A stretch of DNA of 64,000 bases from Bradyrhizobium sp. NAS80.1 (GTDB taxonomy: Bacteria > Pseudomonadota > Alphaproteobacteria > Rhizobiales > Xanthobacteraceae): NCBI RefSeq assembly GCF_001908205.1, contig NZ_LGHL01000005.1:1-64000 (forward strand). The letters are read 5' to 3'. The notes beneath the pieces were generated by a model. That model did not search any database, was not told the origin of the DNA, and saw only the letters and a list, made by a program, of their open reading frames with translations. Numbering within the stretch: position 1 is the first letter of the stretch; every line of letters begins with the position of its first letter. A program made the translations under genes and the position numbers. Below are positions 9,396 to 17,373 of the stretch, piece by piece.

Positions 9396-9707
9396 TCATT
9401 TCGGCGCGATCTCCACCCGTGGATTCTGAGCCAGCGCCTGCGCTGGTTTCACCGCGACGGGATAGCCTCCGCCGTTGGCGAGATCGCGCCGCAGCGATGG
9501 CGTCGCCGCATGCAGCGCGAAGATAATCGCGATCTGAGTCCGGTTCTGGAGTCGGTATTTGCGCATGATATTGCCGATATGCGCGCGCACCGTGTTCTCC
9601 GAGATCTTGAGCTCGAAGGCGATGTTCTTGTTCTGCATTCCGCGCGCGATCAGCACCATCAGCTGGCGTTCACGTGGCGTTGGTGTAATCGAAGTTTCCG
9701 GGCTCAT
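9396..9707 (-). CDS. Small LuxR/GerE-type DNA-binding protein
   Basis: A 103-residue protein that is essentially one LuxR-type helix-turn-helix (PTPRERQLMVLIARGM, then NIAFELKISENTVRAHIGNI). There is no receiver or autoinducer domain. The start at 9707 follows a near-perfect GAGGAGG site, so the longer frame overlapping the permease gene is not used. It lies 53 bases after the MacB-like permease gene on the same strand and may be the last gene of that operon, or control the downstream curlin region (inference). Confidence 0.85.
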   Translation of the reverse strand: MSPETSITPTPRERQLMVLIARGMQNKNIAFELKISENTVRAHIGNIMRKYRLQNRTQIAIIFALHAATPSLRRDLANGGGYPVAVKPAQALAQNPRVEIAPK

Positions 9708-9760
9708 GACTAGTTCCTCCTCCCTGGCCGTTGAGTTGATGTGGCCATCCCAGCATGCTG

Positions 9761-10984
9761 TCATTCCGTCTTGAGCGCCTCGATTGGACTGAGCTTGGAC
9801 GCCTTGTGTGCAGGATAGAAACCGAAGATGAGGCCGGTCACGATCGAGAAGACCAGGGCCAGGGCAATTGCTTCGCTGTCGACTGACGTGATCCATCCGG
9901 CCATGCGGGCGACTGTCATCGACAGCGTGACCCCACCGACAACGCCGATGGCGCCGCCGAGGAGGCAGAGTACAAGCGCTTCGCAGAGGAACTGGAGACG
10001 GATGTCCCGCATCCGCCCACCGAGCGCCCGGCGAATTCCAATTTCCTGCGTTCGTTCTGTGACCGACACGATCATGACGTTCATGATGCTGATGCCGCCG
10101 ACGAGCAGCGAGACCGACGCGATAGCGACGAGCAGGAGCGCCACGGTGCGGATTGCTCCCTGCTGCGCTTCCATGGCCGCCGCCGGATCCTGGACCTTGA
10201 AATCGTCTTCCTGGCCGGCGAGGACCCGGTGACGCTGCCGCAGCAGGCTTTCGATCTCGGATCGCGCACCCGCCATTTGGCCGTCGGCGGCCACCTTGGC
10301 GACGATGTAGGCGACCGAGTCCCGGTTGATGCCGCTCGCGCTGCCGAGGAAGCGCAGCTTGGCGGTGGCGAGGGGGACGAACGCGACGTCGTCCTGCGCC
10401 GGCCCCTTGCGGTCGAGCACGCCAATCACCTCAAGCGGGACCTTCATGATCCTGATCTGTGCGCCGATCGGATCGTCGCCCGGTGCGAACAGCTCGCGCG
10501 CGACCGTACTTCCGAGGATCGCGACCTTGCCGGCGCCAGCTTCCTCGGCGCCGGAGAAATAGCGCCCAGAGGCGAGCTGCCAGTCGCGCGCCATGAAGTG
10601 CCCGGTCGTCGTGCCGTTGATCGTCGTGTTCCAGTTCTTGCTCTCGTGGATGACCTGCGCCGTTCCGGCGATCGAGCCGGCCGCGGCTTGAATCTCCGGA
10701 ATCTGCTCGAGGATGGCCTGCACGTCGCTCTCGGTCATGGTGAGCTTGGTGCCTTCCTTAAGGCGGACGCCGCCCTGATAGACTGCGCCGGGCGTGATCA
10801 TCAGCACGTTGGCGCCGATCGAGCGGATCTGCTCCTGGAGGCGAAGCTGTGCGCCGGCGCCGATCGCGAAGACGGTGACAATCGATGCGACGCCGATGAC
10901 GATGCCGAGCATTGTGAGGACACTGCGCAGCGGGTTGAGGCGCAAGGCGTGCAGAGCGATCTGGAAGCCCTGGAGCATCGTCAT
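9761..10984 (-). CDS. MacB-like ABC transporter permease
   Basis: A 407-residue inner-membrane permease of the MacB/FtsX type. It has an N-terminal helix (LNPLRSVLTMLGIVIGVASIV), a large periplasmic MacB_PCD domain of about 220 residues and three C-terminal helices (FtsX domain, with TQEIGIRRALGGR before the second). No ATPase domain is attached, so it needs a separate ATPase. That gene is the one damaged upstream (10981-11979), with which it overlaps by 4 bases, so the transporter is probably non-functional as sequenced. Confidence 0.9.
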   Translation of the reverse strand: MTMLQGFQIALHALRLNPLRSVLTMLGIVIGVASIVTVFAIGAGAQLRLQEQIRSIGANVLMITPGAVYQGGVRLKEGTKLTMTESDVQAILEQIPEIQAAAGSIAGTAQVIHESKNWNTTINGTTTGHFMARDWQLASGRYFSGAEEAGAGKVAILGSTVARELFAPGDDPIGAQIRIMKVPLEVIGVLDRKGPAQDDVAFVPLATAKLRFLGSASGINRDSVAYIVAKVAADGQMAGARSEIESLLRQRHRVLAGQEDDFKVQDPAAAMEAQQGAIRTVALLLVAIASVSLLVGGISIMNVMIVSVTERTQEIGIRRALGGRMRDIRLQFLCEALVLCLLGGAIGVVGGVTLSMTVARMAGWITSVDSEAIALALVFSIVTGLIFGFYPAHKASKLSPIEALKTE

Positions 10985-11979
10985 GATGCAAAGCTCCGTT
11001 TCGGCAGCAGCGGAGCCCGCGCCTCGTCGCTGACGATCTCTCCGTCATGCAGGCGGATCGTGCGACGGCACTGGGTCGCGATGCCGGGATCATGGGTGAT
11101 CATCACGACGGTCTGGCCGCGCTGGTTGAGCGCGGCGAACAGCGCCAGGATCTCGGCGCCGGTGCGACTGTCCAGCGCGCCCGTCGGCTCGTCGGCGAGC
11201 ACGATCAACGGGGAGGCGATCAGAGCACGTGCGATCGCAATGCGCTGCTGCTCGATCCTGCGGACGTCGGCCTGCGCGCCGTCCACGGAATAGGCATTGA
11301 GGGACACCATCACCTCAGCCTCGCGCTCCTGGGCGACGTGGGCGGTAAATTCCGTCTGAGCATCATCGACGGTCGACGTCGCCACCACATTTTGCGACTG
11401 CAGTGCGAGCTTGCGCTGAAGGGTCTTCTGCGCCGAGGCCTTGACCGCCTGGGCGCTCTCGAGCTTGGCGGCAAGCACGTCGCGGCTGCCCTTTGCGTTC
11501 TGCAGATCGATCCTGGCGCGATCGAGCTTGGCCCGCTCGATATCCACGAGGGAGTTGGCGACTTCGAGCGCCGCCTTGGCCTCGTCGACCTTGGCCGCGA
11601 AGCTGCGTGGATCGATCAGCGCGAGCGGCTGGTCCTTGCTGACGGTGTCATTGAAATCGACATAGACCCGCGCAAGCTGCCCGGACAATTGGGAACCCAC
11701 CTCGATCGTCTTGACCGGTTGCAGGGCACCCGTGACGGTCACGGTCTGCTCGATGCTGCCGCGCTGTATCGAGGCGTAGCGAAAGGCAGGTGCGTCCGAC
11801 TCGAAGATTGGGGCTTCGCGTGCACCGGGTGCGAGGAGCTGTTTTGTCGACTCGGAGGCGCGTGTGACCCCGGCAGCCGCAGTTCCGGCCGCGCCGGTGA
11901 TAGTGGCCGATCCCGCGGTGTAGACCGCGGCGAGGCCGCATGCAGTTCCAAATAAGGCAATAACTGGCGCAAATCGCAT
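10981..11979 (-). pseudogene. Chimera of MacA-like adaptor and ABC ATPase C-terminus
   Basis: A 332-residue ORF made of two unrelated halves. The first about 240 residues are a periplasmic adaptor (HlyD/MacA): N-terminal membrane helix, lipoyl half (VGSQLSGQLARVYVDF) and a long coiled coil. At about 11253 it passes in frame into the end of an ABC ATPase: QQRIAIARALI, Walker B LIVLADEPTGALD and the switch ITHD. Walker A, the Q-loop, most of the LSGGQ signature and the adaptor's C-terminal beta barrel are absent. An in-frame deletion between macA-like and macB-like genes explains this. The start at 11979 (MRFAPVIALFG) is preferred. Confidence 0.85.
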
Positions 11980-12472
11980 ATCAAGACCCCCGCCCTTGAA
12001 ATGACCTTGCTGGCGGAAAAAACTGGAATCGAGAGATGGCTGCAATTAGCCCGAAGCGATCCCGGTGTCTCAGCAGTATGTCGTCGTTCTTAAGGCGACG
12101 GGCGGGCGCGCTCTATGATCCAGAAGTAAAGTCCGCGACTGCGCCTTTTCGTGATTTGCGCAGAACCCATACCGGGCGTATTCAAATGGATCAGCACGGT
12201 ATCGAACTCGATAGCTGACTGAACGTCTCGTCTGATCTGGCGGAAGTAGTGGCCGGTCGGTGTTTAGTTTGGCGTAAGGGTGGCAACACCGTGACACAGT
12301 TGGCCATACCAGTGGCTCGACGCCGGAGTGGCGCATCCTCGAGATTGCGGCACCGAAGGAGGCCACGAGCCCCTTCGATCACGAACTCCGAAATGTTAAC
12401 TGCTTCACTCGTATCCACCGGGCGATAGCTCGTTGCCGGATCATCGAGCCCCTATTCGGGGAGTTAGCTGCG
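11980..12472. other. Intergenic region, no gene seen
   Basis: About 490 bases between two divergent genes. It must hold promoters for the efflux operon and for the FixJ-like regulator. Short frames here do not look coding. A small GC hairpin (CCCC-TATT-CGGGG) lies just before the regulator start. Confidence 0.45.
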
Positions 12473-13144
12473 ATGAATTCAAACCAAGCCGCAGTTTCAA
12501 ACCAAGCGACAGTTTATGTCGTTGATGACGAAGCCCAGATTCGAAATGCGATTGGCAGCCTCTGCGAGGAGACCGGACATCAGGTCAGGTTGTTTGCCTC
12601 AACGGACGAGTTTCTTGCCGAAAGTCTAGCTAGCGGACCATCCTGCCTGGTGCTCGACGTCCGCTTTCCCGGCACGTCGCCGACCGGCCTCGAGCTTCAG
12701 CGCAAGCTGGCGGAGTCGGGCGTGCAGATACCGATCGTCTTCATCAGCGGCCACGCGGACGTGCGCGTCTCGGTCGAGGCCATGAAGCGCGGGGCGGTCG
12801 AGTTTCTGCCGAAACCATTCCGCGAGCAGGAGATCCTCGATGCGATCAGGCACGGCATCGAGCGCGATCGCCGGCGCCTGGAGCGCGAGAGTGCGGAGCA
12901 CGAAGCGCGCCAGCGCGTCCAGACGCTGACGGCACGGGAGCGCGAGATCATGCTGCTGATGGCGGAGGGGCTCGTTGCCAAGCAGATCGCGGCCAAGCTC
13001 GGCGTCAGCGAAGTGACGGTGAAGGTGCACCGCGCCAGAATGATGCGGAAGCTGGGGTTGCGTTCGCCGATTGAGGTTGTGCGATTGATCGACAGCATGG
13101 GACTCGAGGCGGAGCGCTTCGGTGCTGGACATTCGCAGATCTAG
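12473..13144 (+). CDS. FixJ/NarL-type response regulator
   Basis: A 223-residue two-domain regulator. The receiver (residues 14-125) has the acidic pair VVDDE, phospho-acceptor Asp62 in LVLDVRFP and the conserved Lys in LPKPF. The LuxR-type HTH (about 150-215) has LTAREREIMLLMAEG and VSEVTVKVHRARMMRKL. No kinase is adjacent. It is followed on the same strand by five small secreted proteins, four with curlin repeats, so it is a good candidate for a CsgD-like regulator of that locus (inference). GGGGAG precedes the ATG. Confidence 0.9.
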   Translation: MNSNQAAVSNQATVYVVDDEAQIRNAIGSLCEETGHQVRLFASTDEFLAESLASGPSCLVLDVRFPGTSPTGLELQRKLAESGVQIPIVFISGHADVRVSVEAMKRGAVEFLPKPFREQEILDAIRHGIERDRRRLERESAEHEARQRVQTLTAREREIMLLMAEGLVAKQIAAKLGVSEVTVKVHRARMMRKLGLRSPIEVVRLIDSMGLEAERFGAGHSQI

Positions 13145-13174
13145 ATTTGCGGACGGCAAGTTATCGCGCGTCGT

Positions 13175-13192
13175 CTAGTCCGGATCGACTAG
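13175..13192. promoter_or_regulatory. Palindrome between regulator and curlin genes
   Basis: Perfect inverted repeat CTAGTC-CGGATC-GACTAG, 31 bases after the regulator stop and 120 bases before the first curlin gene. There is no T-run, so an operator is more likely than a terminator; the FixJ-like regulator is the obvious candidate binder. Confidence 0.4.
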
Positions 13193-13312
13193 CATGAACT
13201 ACAGTCTGTCGCATCGCATGAGATCAGTTCAGAGCCATCCCTATGATGTCGGCCAGCATCACGACCGGCATCCGAACCCAGTCAGACAACTTTGGCTAGA
13301 AAGGGATACTCC

Positions 13313-13705
13313 ATGCGAAAATTGCTCCTCGCTTCCGCTGCCGTGTTCGCTCTGTCCTCCGCGGCTCACGCTAATAACACCGCAAACACCTTCCAGATCG
13401 GCGCAGTAAACGCCTCCGCCGTGAACCAGCAGGGCCACGTGAACGACTCTTCGACCACCTTCCAGCTCGGCCTCGTGAATGCCGCGAGCACCATGCAGGG
13501 CACGACCTCTCCGTCGCTCAACAATGCGAGCTCGGTGACCCAGATTGGCGTCTTTGGCAACGCGGCCGCCACTGGAGAGGTTGCCACTGGCAACAACGCC
13601 AGCTCGATCAGCCAGACCACGCTCTTCGGCCTCCCGCCGAACAACGCCGCCGCCGTTGGGCAGATCGGTGGTGGACTCAACACCAGCACCATTACTCAGC
13701 ACTAA
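13313..13705 (+). CDS. Curlin-repeat secreted protein A
   Basis: A 130-residue exported protein with a signal peptide (MRKLLLASAAVFALSSAAHA). The mature part is Asn/Gln/Ala/Ser-rich, with imperfect repeats of the curlin type, Q-x-G-x-x-N spaced about 20-25 residues (TFQIGAVNASAVNQQG, TFQLGLVNAAS, VTQIGVFGN, VGQIGGGLN). Cysteine is absent. This is the composition of CsgA/CsgB amyloid subunits secreted to the cell surface. First of five consecutive small secreted-protein genes; it pairs best with the next gene. Confidence 0.85.
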   Translation: MRKLLLASAAVFALSSAAHANNTANTFQIGAVNASAVNQQGHVNDSSTTFQLGLVNAASTMQGTTSPSLNNASSVTQIGVFGNAAATGEVATGNNASSISQTTLFGLPPNNAAAVGQIGGGLNTSTITQH

Positions 13706-13846
13706 GCCAGCCCCGTATCGGGCCCGGGCGCGTCCACCGAGCGGCGCGTCCGGACGATACTCGACAGGCCATACTCGAAATCACCGCGATCAGGTTGCCT
13801 GAGCGGGGCGGCGGGTCGACGGCTGGCATTTCGCAGAGGATATGAC

Positions 13847-14239
13847 ATGCGCATGAAACACCTCTTCACGACGGTCGTCATGCTGAGCGCGCTGACCGCT
13901 GTCGAGGCCCAAGCTGCCAACTCGGTTAGCGTGTTGCAGATCGGTACGACAAATCTCTCGTCCACAGTGCAGGCCGGCCCGGTGAACAACACCGCGACGA
14001 CGCTGCAATTCGGCGCGACCAACACCGCATCGAGTTTGCAGTTGGGATCGCTGGCCTCGGTCAATTCGGCCACGATAGGGCAGGGCGGCACGACCCCCAC
14101 CGCGACTAATAACGCCGCGGTCGGCCAGGTCGGCGGCGCCAACACGAGCTTGATCGGTCAGATTGGTTTGAACAATGCTGCGGGGGTGTCCCAGTTCGGC
14201 ATTCTGAACGGCTCCATGATTTTGCAGCAGGCTCCGTGA
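13847..14239 (+). CDS. Curlin-repeat secreted protein B
   Basis: A 130-residue exported protein. Signal peptide MRMKHLFTTVVMLSALTAV...QAA, then at least five curlin-like units (VLQIGTTN, TLQFGATN, LQLGSLASVN, VGQVGGANTSLIGQIGLNN, SQFGILN). It is the same length as gene A and shares with it the block Q-x-G-x-V-N-x(3)-TT-x-Q-x-G, so A and B look like duplicates. It ends in a Gln-rich ILQQAP. Probable amyloid fibre subunit; which gene nucleates and which is the major subunit cannot be told. Confidence 0.85.
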   Translation: MRMKHLFTTVVMLSALTAVEAQAANSVSVLQIGTTNLSSTVQAGPVNNTATTLQFGATNTASSLQLGSLASVNSATIGQGGTTPTATNNAAVGQVGGANTSLIGQIGLNNAAGVSQFGILNGSMILQQAP

Positions 14240-14282
14240 CCTGAGATCGTGTTTGGCTCGGCAGATAGTGTGGAGGCATGTG

Positions 14283-14693
14283 ATGAACAAGCATCTTCTG
14301 ATCGGTGCGCTGGCAGGTCTCGTCTCCTGTTGCGCAGCGAACGGCCCGGCGCAGGCGCAAAGCGCCGACATCAAGACGATCGTCTCGATTAACGGGCCGC
14401 CAGTCGTCTTGAACCAGAGCAGTTCGACCAATATGGCCGGCGTGTTCATGATCGGCGGTAGCACCAGCGCGACTGTCACTCAGAACGGCACGAATAACGC
14501 TGTCGGCATCCTGCAATTCGGCGGGACGACATCGGCTTCTGCCGGGCAGACCGGCATGAATAATTTCGCCTTCGTCGGTCAGACCGGCCAGTCGGCGACG
14601 AGCTTCGTGTCGCAGATCGGCGCGATGAATACGGGATCGATCGCGCACTTCGGCAGGGTCAACTCGTCGACAGTGGTCCAGACTAGCCCGTAA
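14283..14693 (+). CDS. Curlin-repeat secreted protein C
   Basis: A 136-residue exported protein (MNKHLLIGALAGLVSCCAAN signal, cleavage near AQA). The first 30 mature residues lack repeats. Then come curlin units: TVTQNGTNNAVGILQFGG, AGQTGMNNFAFVGQTG, VSQIGAMNTGSIAHFGRVN. Its layout, including the QIG-x-MNTG and FGR-x-N end, is shared with gene D, so C and D form a second paralogous pair. GGAGG stands before the ATG at 14283. A Cys-Cys in the signal region is not a typical lipobox. Confidence 0.85.
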   Translation: MNKHLLIGALAGLVSCCAANGPAQAQSADIKTIVSINGPPVVLNQSSSTNMAGVFMIGGSTSATVTQNGTNNAVGILQFGGTTSASAGQTGMNNFAFVGQTGQSATSFVSQIGAMNTGSIAHFGRVNSSTVVQTSP

Positions 14694-14741
14694 GGTAAAC
14701 GCGGGCTCGCCTCGGTCAGGAACCGGCAAGGAGGAAAGGCG

Positions 14742-15248
14742 ATGAGGTTGAGGTACGGTAAGCAGCTATTGGCGCTGTCCGCGTTGCTCGTCGCCATCAG
14801 CGTTGCGTCCGATGCATCGGCCGGATCCAGGCCATCGCGATTCGCCGGATTCCAAGGCGGCGGACTCATGCAAGGCGGTGTCACGGACCCGAGCGTGAGC
14901 ATCGAGGTGAGCATCGAGACAGTCGTGGAGTTCGGCAACAATGCGAAGCCGGTCACGATCGTGGAGAACAGCAGCATCAATATCGCTCGGGTGATCCAGT
15001 TCGGCGGGACGGGAACTGTCGATGCGACCATTGTCCAGAACGGCACACGCAACTATGTCGATGTGATCCAGGTCGGTGGCACCACCAACGCGGCGATCGG
15101 CCAGTCCGGCGTGAACAACATCGCCGACATCACGCAGGTCGGCAATTCCACTAACGCGCTCCTGCTCCAGATTGGTGACATGAACACGGGGACGGTGCAG
15201 CAGTTCGGGCGGTTCAACTGGTTGTCGATCTTCCAATTCGGGCGGTAG
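14742..15248 (+). CDS. Curlin-repeat secreted protein D
   Basis: A 168-residue exported protein, the longest of the set. A signal peptide ends near ASA. A non-repeat stretch of about 50 residues (FQGGGLMQGGVTDPSVSIEV) precedes four or five curlin units: VIQFGGTGTVDATIVQNGTRN, VIQVGGTTNAAIGQSGVNN, ITQVGNSTNALLLQIGDMN, VQQFGRFN. The protein ends IFQFGR. It starts 45 bases after gene C behind AGGAGG. Probable fibre subunit and paralogue of C. Confidence 0.85.
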   Translation: MRLRYGKQLLALSALLVAISVASDASAGSRPSRFAGFQGGGLMQGGVTDPSVSIEVSIETVVEFGNNAKPVTIVENSSINIARVIQFGGTGTVDATIVQNGTRNYVDVIQVGGTTNAAIGQSGVNNIADITQVGNSTNALLLQIGDMNTGTVQQFGRFNWLSIFQFGR

Positions 15249-15268
15249 TCGAGAAGGTGAGGTGTGAG

Positions 15269-15559
15269 ATGAGGTTCACCATACTCGCGGCAGGAATGGT
15301 CATCATGGCAGCAATAACAGCCGGACCGGCCGGCGCCGGCGAGACCGGCGACGGCCATACCACCGTGGTCCAGGACGAGAACGGCACGGCCGTCATCACG
15401 CAAAGTGGTGATCCGGCACAGGCCGAGGTCAGGGTCGACAAGGAGCCCGGACGCACGACGGTCTACCGTCGTAGCGATGGAAACACCGCGATCGTATCCC
15501 AGGGCACGGGAAACGCGCAGGACTTGCTCGATTGGCTGCGCAAGCAGCAGCCCCACTGA
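15269..15559 (+). CDS. Small secreted protein closing the curlin cluster
   Basis: A 96-residue exported protein that starts 20 bases after gene D, so it is almost surely cotranscribed. A signal peptide (MRFTILAAGMVIMAAITAG) is followed by a charged mature part. Only one or two degenerate curlin-like units are visible (VVQDENGTAVITQSGD, NTAIVSQGTGNA), with a helical end LLDWLRKQQPH. It may be a minor subunit, a nucleator anchor or a CsgC/CsgE-like accessory factor; none of these is shown by sequence. Confidence 0.7.
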   Translation: MRFTILAAGMVIMAAITAGPAGAGETGDGHTTVVQDENGTAVITQSGDPAQAEVRVDKEPGRTTVYRRSDGNTAIVSQGTGNAQDLLDWLRKQQPH

Positions 15560-15856
15560 CGTACCGAGCCCATCGTCGGTGAGAGAACGACGGGCCTGGT
15601 TGCAAGCGGGCGCTACGGGAGCGTTCCGGACGTGTTCGGCTCGCGCGATCAACTCCGGTCAACTGGTTATGAAACAGCGGTCCATTGAACGAAGTGCTTG
15701 AAACCAGCCGGGAATTCCAGACGTCATGCCGCACCACGCTCCCCGTCGATCCCGCGCCTTAACCAATAATTAATTATCCGTTTGCCGGCGGGTTACGGCC
15801 CGGCTTAGCGTGCAATGGGGAGCCGCTATCGCGAAGCCAATGAGTTGGTGCGTATC
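15560..15856. other. Intergenic region, no gene seen
   Basis: About 300 bases after the curlin cluster. A short AT-rich patch (CCAATAATTAATTATCC, 15762-15778) probably belongs to the promoter of the next gene. Nothing else recognised. Confidence 0.4.
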
Positions 15857-16303
15857 ATGATGTCCAGATCACATGGGGCGTTGCTCGCCTCACTCAGCGC
15901 AACTGCGCTGCTCCTTGTTGCCAGTGACAGTTTTGCCAGGCCCGGTGGCGCGGCCGCGCATGGGCTGACCGCCGCGCCTTCCCGCGCGGTCGCGCGTCCG
16001 CCGATCGCGCCGGGTGCTCGGTTCCGCGGCCGTAACAATCCCTGGGTCTATTGGCCGGGCGGAGGAGCGTTCTTCTACGATGGCACGACCTACAGCCAGC
16101 CTTTCATCGATGCAGGGCAGCCGTTCTCCAACGACGAGCGCTACGCCTACTCGTATGACGTTCCCTGGGACTGGACGCATCGCTTCCCGCCGAACGTCGT
16201 GCCGTCCGACCGGCCCTATGTGCCGAGCTGCCCGACCGAGCAGGTGACGGTGCCCGGCCGCGGCGGCGGCGAGCACACCGTCAATATCATGCGCTGTTAC
16301 TGA
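15857..16303 (+). CDS. Secreted protein of unknown function
   Basis: A 148-residue exported protein. Its signal peptide includes LLASLSATALLLVASDSFA. The mature part is Pro/Gly/Tyr-rich (NNPWVYWPGGGAFFYDG), has two cysteines (PSCPTEQVTVPGRGGGEHTV and the final MRCY) and no repeats. The start is uncertain: 15857, 15860 or an upstream in-frame codon at 15815. It follows the curlin cluster on the same strand after 297 bases, so a link is possible but not supported by spacing. Confidence 0.65.
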   Translation: MMSRSHGALLASLSATALLLVASDSFARPGGAAAHGLTAAPSRAVARPPIAPGARFRGRNNPWVYWPGGGAFFYDGTTYSQPFIDAGQPFSNDERYAYSYDVPWDWTHRFPPNVVPSDRPYVPSCPTEQVTVPGRGGGEHTVNIMRCY

Positions 16304-16315
16304 GCGGCGCCGTCG

Positions 16316-16421
16316 CTAGAGCGTTTTCGAGCGAAGTGGATACCGGTTCGCGTAAAGAAAACGCGTCAAACCAAGAATCTAGAGCCCCGTTCCGATTCCA
16401 TCGGAACGGAAATGGCTCTAG
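16316..16421 (+). repeat. Intergenic palindromic repeat element, copy 1
   Basis: The first half contains GCGTTTTCGAGCGAAGTGG and TACCGGTTCGCG. The second half is a hairpin, AGAGCCCCGTTCCGAT with an imperfect complement before GGCTCTAG. About 100 bases match, in opposite orientation, the element at 21445-21545. It abuts the stop of the acetyltransferase gene. Elements of this type are dispersed in Bradyrhizobiaceae intergenic regions. Confidence 0.85.
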
Positions 16422-17260
16422 CCGAGCTCAAAGCTTGTCACGCCGAAGACGCGGTCGATCCGTGGCGGCTTGATCGGCCCTGTGTACATCCGCGCCGTCT
16501 CGAACACCGGCTTGAGGCCGAGCGACTCTGCGACCGCAACCGCCTCGCGATTGACGGCGGGGACGTCGAGAAAGACTTCGCTGCCACCTGCACTTTCCAG
16601 CAGGGCCTGCACAACGGCGTCCGCCGCCGCGCGATCGTCGGCGACGAGCGGGCCGATCTTGTGGCCGGTCCGGCAAGGCCGGATGACGCCCCATGCGGCG
16701 AGCTTACCATCGCGCAGCAGCGCGCGGCCGATATGGCCGGCCGTATTGAACCAGGCGCGCAGGAAGGGGCTACGCGCTGCAGGGAAGACCGTGGCGTCGT
16801 CGGCTTCAACAAGCGCGAATGGAATGTCGTTGATTGCTAGAACATCAGCGGGTGGCTTCGGCGGCGGCGCGACGATGCCGCCATAGCGGATATTCGCGTA
16901 AGCAAACTGGAAGCCGGATTTCCTGTAATTGTCCTGCTGTGCCACGACGCCGTCGAGCCCGATTACGCGAGCGCCCGCATGCGCGATCGCCGCGTTCCAG
17001 ATGCGCAGGCCGTAGCCCGAGCCACGAAGATCCGCACGCACGATGTAGAAGCCAAGGAAGGCGAAGCGATCATCGTAATTGACGCAGGAGACGGTCGCGA
17101 CCGGCTCGCCGTCGATCTCGCCAACGAAGAAGCCCTCCGCGTCGGGAAGCGCGAAGCAGGCGGCATCCGCAAGACCCGGATTCCAGCCTTCTGCCGCGGC
17201 CCAGTCGACGGCAATGGCGACCTCCTCGGGGCGCAAATTGCGGATTTGCAAATCGCTCAT
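16418..17260 (-). CDS. GNAT family N-acetyltransferase
   Basis: A 280-residue cytoplasmic enzyme. The N-terminal GNAT domain (residues 1-130) starts SDLQIRNLRPEEVAIAVDWA and has the acetyl-CoA loop RADLRGSGYGLRIW. A C-terminal domain of about 120 residues follows (Acetyltransf_18-like, containing GPLVADDRAAADAVV). Such two-part GNATs act on small molecules; the substrate is unknown. An ATG at 17260 is used; 17272 would add four residues. Its stop lies in the repeat element at 16316-16421. Confidence 0.85.
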   Translation of the reverse strand: MSDLQIRNLRPEEVAIAVDWAAAEGWNPGLADAACFALPDAEGFFVGEIDGEPVATVSCVNYDDRFAFLGFYIVRADLRGSGYGLRIWNAAIAHAGARVIGLDGVVAQQDNYRKSGFQFAYANIRYGGIVAPPPKPPADVLAINDIPFALVEADDATVFPAARSPFLRAWFNTAGHIGRALLRDGKLAAWGVIRPCRTGHKIGPLVADDRAAADAVVQALLESAGGSEVFLDVPAVNREAVAVAESLGLKPVFETARMYTGPIKPPRIDRVFGVTSFELG

Positions 17261-17373
17261 CTTACAAGTCACTCATGGATGCCTTCGACAGTGGACCTGC
17301 CGGCCGGTCCGGCTGTAGAAGGCCTCATGATAGGCCGAGCCTGCGGCTCGCCTCAACACAGGGATGATCGGTC

